From: Azolla caroliniana
Taxonomy: Eukaryota; Polypodiophyta
Length of the DNA: 64,000 bases
NCBI GenBank assembly: GCA_043228905.1
Contig: JBHGNT010000010.1
Span: 8,060,001 to 8,124,000, forward strand
Reading direction: 5' to 3'
Position 1 is the stretch's first letter. Each line of letters begins with the position of its first letter. The translations under genes and the position numbers were made by a program. Below the pieces are notes generated by a model that saw nothing but the letters and a program-made list of their open reading frames with translations, ran no database searches and was not told where the DNA came from. Positions 42,901 to 53,400 of the stretch are shown in pieces.

Positions 42901-43758
42901 ACAAATCCGGGTCCGGCAAGACCGGTAAGGATGGCTGGCAAAACTCGCACTACGCAAACGGATTAGGAGGATCCGGAACCGGAAAGGCCGGTAAGGGGCT
43001 AGCCTTGGTGATGAATCACAAGGCAAACTCAATGAAGAAGACCACTTCCAAAACGGAGGAAGTGTGGTATGTTGATTCCGGCGCGTCAAACCACATGACG
43101 AGCCACAAAGAGTGGTTCTCCTTTATGGAGAAACCGGATCAACCAGGAGTAGTCGAAACTGGAGACGACACTCCACACCCAATCGTGCATGTCGGAGAAG
43201 TCCCTCTAAGCCACGTCGGACAGAAAGGGAAGCTGATGAACGTATTACACGTTCCGACGATCACGAAGAACCTGGTGTCCGTCGGTCAGATTGTCGACCA
43301 GGGGATGCAGGTGCGGTTTACGCACCTCGGGTGCTTCATTGAGGATGAGGGCGAAGTAATTGCGCAAGGGCGGCGCGTCAAACCACATGACGAGCCACAA
43401 AGAGTGGTTCTCCTTTATGGAGAAACCGGATCAACCAGGAGTAGTCGAAACTGGAGACGACACTCCACACCCAATCGTGCATGTCGGAGAAGTCCCTCTA
43501 AGCCACGTCGGACAGAAAGGGAAGCTGATGAACGTATTACACGTTCCGACGATCACGAAGAACCTGGTGTCCGTCGGTCAGATTGTCGACCAGGGGATGC
43601 AGGTGCGGTTTACGCACCTCGGGTGCTTCATTGAGGATGAGGGCGAAGTAATTGCGCAAGGGCGCAGAGACGGGAGGATGTTTATCCTCAACACCAATGA
43701 CATTGGCACCGCTCTGTTCGCGAAACGACAGAAGGTCGAGTCGGACATCGACGTATAG
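42901..43758 (+). pseudogene. copia B protease to pre-integrase, with 292-bp tandem duplication
   Basis: The protease motif WYVDSGASNHMT lies near 43066. From 43079, 292 bp are repeated exactly at 43371, including the GASNHMT half of the motif. Because 292 is not a multiple of three, the first copy leads into a wrong frame and only the second copy joins to pre-integrase. A TAG at 43756 replaces the Trp of the HKR segment. Confidence 0.93.
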
Positions 43759-44961
43759 CAGAAGCGGATAGGCCACGTCAACTACCGGAGGTTTCAAGAC
43801 CTGCAAACGAAACAAGTCGTTTTCGGTTTGCCAAAGTTCAGCGGCCGGAGAGCCGAAATTTGTGAAGCCTGCCAACTTGGGAAGCAACACCGGCTTCCAT
43901 TCCCCACCGAACGGAACCGGAGCCGTAACAAGCTCGATCTCATCCATTCGGATGTGTGGGGACTGGCACAAAGTGTAAGCCTTGTCGGGAGCCGGTACTT
44001 CGTCTCCTTCATCGACGACTATACTCGACATACTTGGATCTACCTCATTGAGCGGAAGAACGAAGTCTTCGACTGTTTCCGGAGCCTCCAGAAGATGGTG
44101 GAACGAGAATTAGAGAGGAAGATCAAATGCCTTCGGTCGGATGGCGGAAAGGAATATTTTTCCGGCCAATTCACTAGTTATCTGCAGCAGAAGGGAATTC
44201 GGCGAGAGTTCAGCTGCAGATACACACCGGAGCAAAACGGTGTGGCCGAAAGGAAGAGCCGGACACTCGTCGAAGCGGCAAAGACAATGCTGGAGGAGAA
44301 GAGCATGCCCCGGTTGTACTGGGCGGAGGCGGTCCAGACGGCCGTCTACATACAAAACCGCATTGGTGACAAGGTGTCAGCTCATGAGTTGTATTTCGGG
44401 CGCAAGCCGAACTTAAGACACCTTCGGATATTCGGCAGCATAGCGTATGTGCATGTGCCGGATCAGAAGCGGAGGAAGTTGGATGCAAAATCAGAAAAAT
44501 GCATCCTAGTCGTCTATGCTCAAGAGCAAAAGGGGTATAAGTGCTATAAACCCCGGACGAAGGAAGTCCGAGTTAGCGGGGATGTCGAGTTCGATGAATC
44601 GGCATCTTGGTACTCCGTACCGACTCCGACTTCCGATCCCGACCCAATGCCGGAAGATCAGGCCAGTGAGCCTGAATCAGCCTTGGAAGAGGATGATGAA
44701 GCCGGGACTCAAGATGAGAGCCCGGAATCGTTGTGGTTGAGTGGACCGAACGAGCGACTGAGTCAGTTGGACCAGTCAGATGAAGAGACGGCAAGTGGTG
44801 GAGACTCTGCCGTGCTCTCCCCGCGCAAGGAACCGAGGAAACGGTTCACGCGCAAAGACAAAGGGAAAAGGAAGATGCCGGAATTCGAAACCGGCATCGA
44901 TGAGTCGGATCGGTGCGTATCCGACTCCGGAAAGGAGAAAGGCAGATCTTCGGCAACGTAG
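43759..44961 (+). pseudogene. copia B integrase
   Basis: A 377-codon open frame (43828-44961) has CEACQLGKQHRLPFP and a core with HSDVWGLAQ, RSDGGKEYF and NGVAERKSRTLVE. The three catalytic acidic residues (D, D, E) are all kept. The C-terminal module and Ser/Glu linker follow. The frame ends in a TAG where A reads on. Confidence 0.92.
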
Positions 44962-45003
44962 ACCGAACTGGCCAAGAAGGGCCTCAAATCAGGTGACGGT
45001 GCG

Positions 45004-46030
45004 TTGCGCCGATCAACCCGTCAGAAGGATCCCATCGTGCGGTACGGGTACAATGAATACATGGCGCATCATTATGCGTACATGACTAAGGTGACAGAAG
45101 TGCGCGAGCCGGAGAGCTACGCAGAAGTGGCAAAGGACGCAAATTGGCGTGCCGCTATGGACGAAGAAATGCGGGCACTCGATGCCAACGAAACTTGGGA
45201 CCGAGTTGATCCTCCCCGTCAATGTAAACCGATCGGATGCAAGTGGGTGTACAAGGTCAAGTACAACGCCGACGGTTCTGTTAATCGGTACAAAGCCCGG
45301 TTAGTGGCGAAGGGATACGCGCAGACCCACGGAATCGACTACGACGAGACCTTCGCTCCTGTGGCGAAGATGACGACGGTTCGTGTGGTACTGGCGGTTG
45401 CTGCGGCAAGGGGGTGGCATCTTCACCAGATGGATGTGAAGAACACCTTCCTTCAAGGAGAGCTTGAAGAAGAAGTCTTTATGACTCAGCCCCCCGGATT
45501 TCAATCAGAGATGAACAAATCAGCGGTATGCCGACTGAAGAAGTCGCTTTACGGCTTGAAGCAAGCCCCCCGAGCTTGGAACACGAAGATTACGCACCGG
45601 TTGCGTAAGCTGGGGTTTGTTGACTCTAAGTCGGACTCTTCGTTGTTCATCCGGCAAGGCTTTGACGGTCCGGTATGTATACTCTTGTATGTGGATGATT
45701 TAGTCATCACCGAACCGGGTCTTCCCGAAATCAACCGCGTCAAGTCCCAGTTGTCGGACGCATTCGAAATGAAGGACCTGGGGAACCTCTATTATTTTCT
45801 TGGGATCGAAGTGATCCGGACGCCCGACGGCATATTGCTCTCACAACGACATTACATGTTGAATATGCTGTATAGTTCGGCATGTCGGATTGCCGACCTG
45901 TCTCCACACCCCTGGATTGGAACCAGAAGCTCCGTCCCAACTCCGGACCGGCCTGCAATGAGAAACGGTTCTGACAGGTTGTCGGAAGCCTGATCTACTT
46001 AACCATCACCTGACCCGACATCAACTATCC
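45004..46030 (+). pseudogene. copia B reverse transcriptase
   Basis: A 329-codon frame shows WVYKVKYNADGSVNRYKARL, QMDVKNTFLQGELEEEVFM, LYGLKQAPRAWN and LLYVDDLVITEPGL. A 1-base loss near 45870 (TATAGTTC against TATAAGTTC in A) shifts the frame after NMLY, and CGA-to-TGA changes follow at 45973 and 46010. Confidence 0.93.
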
Positions 46031-46037
46031 GGTCGGC

Positions 46038-46619
46038 ATGGTAAGTCAGTTCATGCAGAAGCCGACCGTGGAGCACCTTCAGTACACGCAAAGAATATTA
46101 CGATATGTCAGCGGCACTAAGGACCGGGGACTGCTATACCGGCGAGGTAAACCCGAAGAGCTTTTCGGTTACACAGATGCTGACTGGGCCGGTGATGCGT
46201 CTGATCGCCGCTCCACTTCCGGATACATGTTCTCCATAGGTAGCGCCGCCGTTGCGTGGAGCAGCAAGAAGCAGCCCACAGTGGCTTTGTCAAGCACTGA
46301 GGCTGAGTACCGGGCCGCTACCGTTGCCACTTGTGAAGCCATCTGGCTTCGGCGACTGCTGCGAGACTTGTGGATCGAGGTACCGACCCCGATCCCGATT
46401 TACTGCAATAGCATGAGCAGCCTGCAACTCGCCAGGAACCCCGTGTTCCATGCTCGCACAAAGCACATCGAGGTGCACTACCACTTCGTGCGTGAGCGGG
46501 TCCTGAGCGGTGAAGTTGACCTACGGTATGTTCATACGGATCGGCAAGTTGCCGACATCTTCACCAAGCCGCTCGGATCGGACAAGTTGCAGCACTTTAC
46601 CGAGATGCTTGGTGTTTAG
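46038..46619 (+). pseudogene. copia B RNase H
   Basis: A 193-codon frame contains YTDADWAGDASDRRSTSGY, SSTEAEYRAATVATCEAIWL and HARTKHIEVHYHFVRERV, ending DIFTKPLGSDKLQHFTEML and a TAG. Catalytic-type acidic residues of the copia RNase H (DAD, EAE) are present. Confidence 0.92.
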
Positions 46620-47352
46620 CATCTCGACGTGCCGCACTTGAGGGGGAGAAGCAAGGGCAAAGTCTCTACCGAAATGGGCAAAGGCCAACAAACTGTTGAA
46701 CCCATCGATAAGAGGAGAGCCGGAAGAAGAGGAGACAAGAAGATAAAGGAAGCCGAGTCGGCGAAGGAAGTCGACACATCCGAACAGGTCGGAGCAAGCG
46801 GCTGTGAAGAAGAGTTGTGCACTCAGGAAGAGAAGTGCATGTTGTGCGGAGGTCATCACGACGGTACTGACCATGATGCGGAGTCGAATGAAGAATTCGA
46901 TTTCGGTTCACCGGCTGAAGAAGCCAAGGGAAGCATGGAGAAGGCCAAGACACGGAAGTGGTCCGATGTAGTGAGAGGCCTGAAGCCGGAAGTCAAATCG
47001 GAGTGTACCGATTCAGACAAGAGTTGGAACGAGTCGGAGACAGCTGACTCGGATCAACAGATGGATCCAGATGAGTCGGATCGACTGAAGGCCAAGGGGA
47101 CACGGACATAGCGGAAGTCGATGCCATCGTGGGAGAACCGACGGATCGACAAGCGCCGGAGTCACAACAACGTGAGTGCTGAGATGGGCCTATTGAGCAG
47201 ACATGCCGACCGAGAGGGTCGAGGCGCGCAGAACCAAAGGGGTCGCGGCAAACGGGACCGGACCGGACGAGGAGCGCGAGCAAGGCGGAGTGACGCCAGG
47301 AGAAGAACCGACTGCCACAGAGGTCGACACTACGACCCCACCTCAGGTTGAG
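46620..47352 (+). pseudogene. copia B pol C-terminal extension
   Basis: The RNase H frame continues past single stops into 160 codons (46629-47111): Lys/Glu-rich, then CMLCGGHHDGTDH (46836-46874), then ESNEEFDFGS (46881-46910). The same frame reopens at 47121 with a very basic run (GRGKRDRTGRGARARRSDAR). The acidic motif and basic tail recur in C and D, so the block is a conserved part of the element. The Cys/His run resembles a zinc knuckle of form C-X2-C-X3-H-X4-H. Function unknown. Confidence 0.7.
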
Positions 47353-47364
47353 CTTGAGGGGGAG
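47353..47364 (+). other. Polypurine tract of copia B
   Basis: CTTGAGGGGGAG lies directly before the 3' LTR. It is identical in C and D and would prime plus-strand DNA synthesis. Confidence 0.9.
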
Positions 47365-47767
47365 TGTTGAGCGGCAAGCTCAACCGGAGCTGGATCGGCT
47401 GAATAAGCCGGAGCTGGTAAGCGAGACGGATCGGGTGAAATGGATCGGTATGACGGTGAGCAACCGAACCGGCAAGCAGTGGAGGCTGGGTGCAATCTGT
47501 AACCGGAAGTCCAATCGGAAGCCTAGTATAGGATAGACTACTAGGTAGCTATAGTCTCGTAGTAAGTGTCAGATGCTCGTGTGAGCATTGAAGTACATGG
47601 TACTTCTGTCAGTCCCAAGAGGACTTGTATAAATAGGCTACTTAGCACAGTGTGTTGATAGAGTCTTGATATAATTTTGGAAATTACGTTCTGCTCTCTC
47701 TGTCTCTCTCTCTCTCTCTCTTTGTGTTGTTCTCTGTTTTACGCTTCCGCAAACACTTACGTTTACA
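47365..47767 (+). repeat. 3' LTR of copia B (403 bp)
   Basis: It runs TGTTGAGCGG to GTTTACA and is followed by the GTTCC duplication. It is about 98% identical to the 5' LTR by eye. Confidence 0.96.
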
Positions 47768-47772
47768 GTTCC

Positions 47773-49380
47773 CTTGAGCCATGTCGGGCAGAAAGGGAAA
47801 CTTATGAACGTGTTACACGTCCCGACCATCATGAAGAATCTGGTGTCGGTCAGGCAGATCGTCGACTAGGGGATGCAGGTTCAATTTACACATCTTGGGT
47901 GCTTCATTGAGGAAGAAGGCCGTATTATTGCGCAAGGGCGCAGAGATGGGAGGATGTTCATCCTCGACTCTACTGACGGTAGCACCGCAATGTTCGTGAA
48001 GGGATAGAAAATCGAGTTGGACATCGACTTATGGCACAAGCGGATAGGCCCGCAACTTAAGGACCTGCAATCGAAACAGGTGGTGTTCGGATTGCCCAAA
48101 TTTAGTGGCCAGAAGGCACAAATTTGTAAAGCCTGCCAGCTTGGGAAGCAACACCGACTTCCCTTCCCCAACGAGCGTAACCGGAGCCGGAACAAGCTCG
48201 ACTTGATACACTCCGATGTGTGAGGGCCGGCACAAAACGTTAGTCTTGGTGGGAGCCGATATTTCGTCTCCTTCATTGACGACTATACGCGACACACATG
48301 GATCTACCTCATCGAGAGGAAGAGCGAAGTCTTCGACTATTTCCGGGACCTCAAAGGGTTCGTGGAAATGGAAACAGGAAGAAAGATCAAGTGCTTGCAG
48401 TCGGATGGCGGAAAAGAATACTTTTCCGGTCAATTCAATGGTTATCTACAACAGATGGGAATTCGGTGGGAATTCAGTTGTAGATACACGCCGGAGCAAA
48501 ACGACATGGCGGAGAGGAAAAATCGGTCGGTTGTGGAAGCGGCAAGGGCAATGCTGGAGGAGAAGAGCTTGCCCAAGTTCTACTGGGCCGAGGCGGTAAG
48601 GACCGCAGTATACATCCATAACCGAATCGGAGATAAAGTGTCGGCGCATGAGCTATATTTCGGAACGAAGCCGAACTTGCGACACTTACGAGTTTTCGGT
48701 AGCATTGTGTATGTGCATGTGCTGAAGGAGAAAAGGAGCAAGTTGGACGTGAAAGCCGAGAAGTGTATCTTGGTCGGCTATTTGGACGAGCAGAAGGGTT
48801 ATAAGTGCTATAACCCGCGCACCAAACAAGCGCGCGTGAGCCGCGACGTTGTGTTTGACGAGTCCGCGTCCTGGTACTTGCCCCCAACTTCGGACCTCAC
48901 CTCCAATCCGAGTTCTGACGATGAGGATAGCGAGGCCGTGGTGCCTCTGGCTGAGCCTGAAGTCGGGACCCCCGAAGAGAGTCCGATTTCGTTTCAGTTA
49001 AGTGGACCGAATGGATGACTGAGTCGTTTCGACCAGTCCAATGAAGAGTCGGCGAGTAGTGGAGACTTGGTCGTGCATTCCTCGCGCAGGAAGCCGAGGA
49101 GACGGCTTACGCGCAAAGAGAAAGGGAAGAAGAAGGTGTCGGATTCCAGCACGGATAGGCACGAGTCAGATCGACGCGAGTCCGACTTCGAGGGCAGCGG
49201 TGACGGGTCTTCAAGATCAAAGTCCGCGTCAACCGAGAAGACCTCGACATCGGCTAATGACCGATTACGCCGATCTACCTGCCAGAAGAATGCAGTTGTG
49301 CGGTTCGGATACAACGAGTACATGGCGCATCATTATGCGTACATGACCCGTGTAGCGGAAGTGCGTGAGCCGGAGAGCTA
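47773..49380 (+). pseudogene. copia C pre-integrase and integrase
   Basis: After element B the pol of C resumes at CTTGAGCCATGTCGGGCAG. Stops lie at 47868, 48005 and 48222. A 218-codon frame (48362-49018) covers SDGGKEYF, the [15 protein letters not shown] helix and the C-terminal module HLRVFGSIVYVHV. A TGA at 49015 and a TAG at 49379 break the linker. Confidence 0.9.
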
Positions 49381-49417
49381 GGCAGAAGCGGCTCAGGATG
49401 CGAATTGGCACGCCGCG

Positions 49418-50809
49418 ATGGAGGAAGAGATGCACGCATTGGCGGAAAATGAGACCTGGGACTTGGTTGATGCATCGAAGGGTGTGAAGCCGATCGGATG
49501 TAGGTGGGTGTACAAGGTCAAGTACAACACCGACGGCTCAGTCAACCGATACAAGGCTCGGTTAGTAGCGAAAGGCTACGCGCAGAAACACGGCATCGAC
49601 TACGATGAGGCGTTTGTGCCGGTCGCGAAAATGACGACCGTCCATGTTTTGCTCGCGGTAGCTGCGGCAAACGGGTGGCACTTACATCAGATGGATGTAA
49701 AGAATGCATTCCTGCAAGGTGAGTTTGAGGAACAGGTGTACATGGTACAACCCCCCGGATTTCACTCCGGAACGAACACGTCGGCTATGTGCCGATTGAA
49801 GAAGTCCCTTTATGGACTGAAGCAAGCCCCGCGTGCATGGAACGCGAAGATCACGCAGCAACTGCGTCAGATGGGCTTTGCGACATCGAAATCGGACTCC
49901 TCACTGTTCATCCGGAAAGGTCGACTCGGTTCGGTAAGTATTTTACTATATGTTGATGACTTGGTCATCACCGGCGCCGACTTAGGTGAAGTCGATCGCG
50001 TGAAGCTCCAGCTTGCGGCATCATTCGACATGAAGGATCTGGGGGACCTTCATTACTTCCTCGGGATCGAAGTGATCCGCACCCCCGAAGGCATACTGAT
50101 CAGCCAACGTCATTACACACTACATATGCTCTTCAAATTCGGGATGGCAGACTGTAAGTCCGTCTCGACTCCTTTGGATAGAACCCTCAAGCTACGCCCC
50201 GAGTCCGGAAAGGTATGCGACCCGACGAAGTTCCGACAGATAGTCGGCAACCTCATATACTTGACCATCACCCGACCCGATCTCAATTATCCGGTCGGGA
50301 TGATCAGTCAGTTCATGGTGCGACCTACCGAGGAGCACCTTCAGTGGGCGCAACGCATACTGCGGTATGTAAGTGGCACTAAGGACCGGGGACTGCTATA
50401 TCGGACCGGTATAGCCTCGCAGTTGGTCGGTTATACCGATGCTAATTGGGCTGGCAAAGCCGCCGATTACCGATCCACGTCCGAATACGTGTTCTCTCTT
50501 GGGAGTGCCGCAATAGCGTGGAGTAGCAAGAAGCAGCCGATAGTTGCGCTGTTGAGCACCGAAGCCGAGTATAGAGGAGCGGTTGTCGCAACATGCGAAG
50601 CCATATTGTTGAAGCGGCTACTTACGTACATGCAAGAGGAGGCGTCCGATTCAACAACGATCTATTGTGACAACCTCAGCAGCATCCAGCTCGCGAAGAA
50701 CCCCGTTTTCCACGCACGGACCAAGCACATTGAGGTACACTACCATTTTGTCCATGAGCATGTCCTTTCTGATGAAGTCGAACTTCAGTATGTTCCGACG
50801 GATCGGTAG
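49418..50809 (+). pseudogene. copia C reverse transcriptase and RNase H (463 open codons)
   Basis: This is the longest uninterrupted RT-RNase H in the window. Motifs are WVYKVKYNTDGSVNRYKARL, QMDVKNAFLQGEFEEQVYM, LYGLKQAPRAWN, LLYVDDLVITGADLG, YTDANWAGKAADYRST, STEAEYRGAVVATCEA and ARTKHIEVHYHFV. It ends at a CAG-to-TAG change just before DIFTK. The open frame codes for a plausible protein, but the element lacks gag and protease. Confidence 0.93.
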
Positions 50810-51433
50810 ACCGCCGACATCTTCACCAAGCTTCTTGGTTTGGACAAGTTGCGGCAATTCGTGGGTGCGCTTGGATTGCGTCACCTCGACGTGCCAAACT
50901 TGAGGGGGAGAGACGTCCCGAATGATCATGGAAGGAAGCAGGAAAGGAGCGGAGAAGACCGCAACGCCGAGTCGGATGACGAATTCGATTTCGGATCGGC
51001 TGAAGAAGCCGAGGGTGGATCCGCGGAAGAGTCTAAAAGTGGACATAAGGAGAGCAGCCGGAAGGAAGAGCCAAAGCCAACCAAGCATGGGGGAAATGAT
51101 GCCGTCAAGGGCGAGAAGACCGAAGACGAGTTGGAGACAGCCAACTCGGACGAGAGCGAAAACTGATCAAAGGTAGCCGAGTCTGTTCGGATGTTTTATT
51201 CGGATATACTGAATCAACCGAGGGCCAAGCAGAGAAGAAGGCAGCAGGAGAAGCGCCAACACCGCGACAGCAAGGGAGCTGTGAAGGGCCATGGGAGCAG
51301 ACAAGCCGACCGGAAGGGTCGAAGCGCGCGGAGTCGAATAGGCCGAGGAGCATGAGCGAGGCGTGGAGCCAGGAGAAGCCGGAGCGTAGATCCGGCGGAG
51401 CAGGCGGAACCTCAAGTTGAGCTTGAGGGGGAG
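50810..51433 (+). pseudogene. copia C pol C-terminal extension
   Basis: In frame with RNase H, the acidic block ESDDEFDFGSAEEAEGG (from 50969) ends TGA at 51166, the same point as in D. The frame then stays open through a basic run (KQRRRQQEKRQHRD, RKGRSARSRIGRG), broken by one TGA, up to the LTR. C and D are about 90% alike here by eye; B shares only the motifs. Confidence 0.7.
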
Positions 51434-51873
51434 TGTTGAGAGACAAGCTCAACATCGGCCAGATCGGCTAAGCAAGCCAAGGACCGGATCGGTTGGGTCC
51501 GATCGGTTAGGCCGAACCGGTGCGTAAAACGGATACGCAAACCGGTGCGTAGGAAGGCCGTATTGGTGCGTAAACCGAAAGGCCGTTAGAAAGATATTCC
51601 TCGTAAGGAATAATTTTGGGAGTAAGAGTCGAGGCTCATTTATGAGCAGTCAAGTAGTGTCAGTACTTGTGTCAGCCCGATTGTCAGGGCTTGTATAAAA
51701 AGTGCTCACTAAGCACATCCTATGTACAGATTGAGTATTATTTTTGAATTAAGTTCTGTGTTTACTCTCTCTCTGTCTCTCCCGTGCGTATTGTGCAAAC
51801 CTAAGCTTTCCATTAAACCTACGTTTTCTGTTGTTCGTTTTTCCTATATTGCTTCCGCACGCAATTCTTTTCA
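51434..51873 (+). repeat. 3' LTR of copia C (440 bp)
   Basis: It starts with the inverted repeat TGTTGAG...CTCAACA and ends CTTTTCA, followed by GTGGG. Hairpins lie at 51634-51647, 51651-51669 and 51674-51691 before TATAAAAA. Confidence 0.94.
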
Positions 51874-52024
51874 GTGGGCTCCCGTGGTTTTTCTCTATTA
51901 GGGTTTTCCACGTAAACATCTTGTGTTCACTCTTTAGGTCCCATTTCTGTGTTCTCCATCCTCATTTTCTATGATTCCAGACTCGATTGTGGCCGAGTAA
52001 CATTCCGCGATTCTCATCACAAAA

Positions 52025-52840
52025 TGAGTCTAATTTCATCCCACAGACCATCATCCCACAGACCATCATCACTCATCCTGATCAAAAACATAAAATCTAC
52101 TTCATTAAGTCCACATCAACCATCTCGTTCTCGCCGATTACCATCAAAATCCTGTACCATCTCGTTCTCGCCGATTTGTAATCTCATGTTCCTTGTGCTA
52201 ATCATGTGTTTCATTCTTAACTTTGCGCATTAATCATTGTTGGACTCTGCTTTCCCTTTGGCTCTCTCTTCTCTTTGAATCTGCCTTCCCTTCAACTCTG
52301 CTATGAGGAGACTTCGACTCCGACGAGCTTTCAAGTGTAGTGACCTTTCAACTCCTAGGAGCCTTTGACTCTGACAATATTTTGACTCTAACGAGCCTTC
52401 GAGTCACCCATCGTCTTTGGTTCAAGTCCCATGTGGTCCAACTCAGATTTCACAAGCATCCATGTAACTTCACAATATCGTTCCTCAAATGTTAGCAAAA
52501 AGTTTATCACTCTATGTTCAACCTTAGTAGTATCAACTATATTGAAATGAGTACAATGGAAATTAATAATTGTAGATCTAGAATGTCATTGGTTGCAATA
52601 TGGATCTTTGAGGACTTGGATCTTGGTGTCTAGCTAGATGCTTGGCATCTAGCAGCTCCCTCATTTACAGTTAATGCATTACAAAGTAAAGCTTGCTCCT
52701 TATTTCTATGGCATCTATACCAACCTTAGATTTCATTACAATGACCAATGATAACTTGTGATAATTTAAACACCTTAGGACAGGGAGGAACTAGCCATCT
52801 ATAGTTAAACATAATTACATTTAAATTATGAAAACATGTT
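52025..52840. other. Non-coding stretch right of the nest
   Basis: No gene is seen. It contains short repeated phrases (CATCCCACAGAC twice, CCATCTCGTTCTCGCCGATT twice) and a CT-rich stretch with recurring GACTCT/GAGCCTT words at 52250-52420. Confidence 0.45.
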
Positions 52841-53400
52841 CATGTACTATATAAAATTTGATTGTAACCATCAATGTATATATTACATAAGTGATTCTAA
52901 CCCTATCTATATATCTATCAAAATATGATTCTAACCCTATTACAAAGCTATAATTTGATTCTAGCCCTATCTACATAATTGTTAGAATCTGATTTTAACT
53001 CTAACTATCTATATATATTTTAGAATCTAATTGTCACCATCTAAAATATATATATACATTATATCTGATTCTAAGCTTCACTACATATCTATCAGAATAA
53101 GATTTTAACCATTAGTGTATATACGACATATTTCATTCTAACCCTAACTACATATAAGTTAGAATATGATATTAAACATCAATGTATATACGATACATGT
53201 GATGCTAATCCTAATTTTAGCCAAAATCTTATTCTAACCATCAATGTATAAATGATACAAGTGATTCTAACATTGACCTCATATATGATAGAATGTATTT
53301 CTAACCCTAACTACATATGTGTCAGAATGTGTTTCTAACCCTAACTATATATCTGTCAAAATGGGTTTCATGCTATTAGAATGTGTATACAACATACATG
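52841..53400 (+). repeat. AT-rich degenerate minisatellite with telomere-like CTAACCCTAA words
   Basis: Imperfect units of about 33-35 bp (or pairs of them) contain TTCTAACCCTAACTA, then ATATNTGTCAGAATGTG. The clearest units are at 53280-53365. A second unit type, AACCATCAATGTATATAYGATACA, alternates in the middle. Confidence 0.7.

Larger units (their letters stand above)
41552..47767 (+). mobile_element. Ty1/copia retrotransposon B, full length, TSD GTTCC, nested in C
   Basis: This 6.2-kb element is complete in layout: LTR, primer site, gag, protease, integrase, RT, RNase H, extension, purine tract, LTR. It is flanked by GTTCC (41547-41551 and 47768-47772), and removing it restores the pol sequence of C. 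Its LTRs are nearly identical; the substitutions I can count are about eight, all transitions except small indels. It is the youngest insertion in the nest but carries several stops, a 1-base deletion and a frame-breaking duplication. Confidence 0.96.
40828..51873 (+). mobile_element. Ty1/copia retrotransposon C (gag-deleted), split by element B, TSD GTGGG
   Basis: The element is flanked by GTGGG (40823-40827 and 51874-51878). Its left part is 40828-41551 and its right part 47773-51873. The left part has the 5' LTR, the primer site and a leader that jumps directly to the protease/pre-integrase border, so gag and protease (over 1 kb) are deleted. The right part holds integrase, RT, RNase H, the extension and the 3' LTR. 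It belongs to the same family as D, with a diverged LTR middle. Confidence 0.92.
40461..52019 (+). repeat. Solo LTR split by nested copia elements (367 + 141 bp), TSD CAAAA
   Basis: Its two parts are 40461-40827 (starts TGTCGGGATTTCGG) and 51879-52019 (ends TTCTCATCA). CAAAA flanks both ends (40456-40460 and 52020-52024). Removing the C/B nest restores a 508-bp LTR. Its last part shares CCCGTGGTTTTTCTC and TTCCACGTAAA with the solo LTR at 27767, so they are related families. Confidence 0.82.

Noticed and set aside
46620-47352. Env-like gene after pol in the copia elements
   Set aside because: No hydrophobic segment, signal peptide or coiled coil is visible in the acidic or basic part, and it is in the pol frame rather than in a separate ORF.
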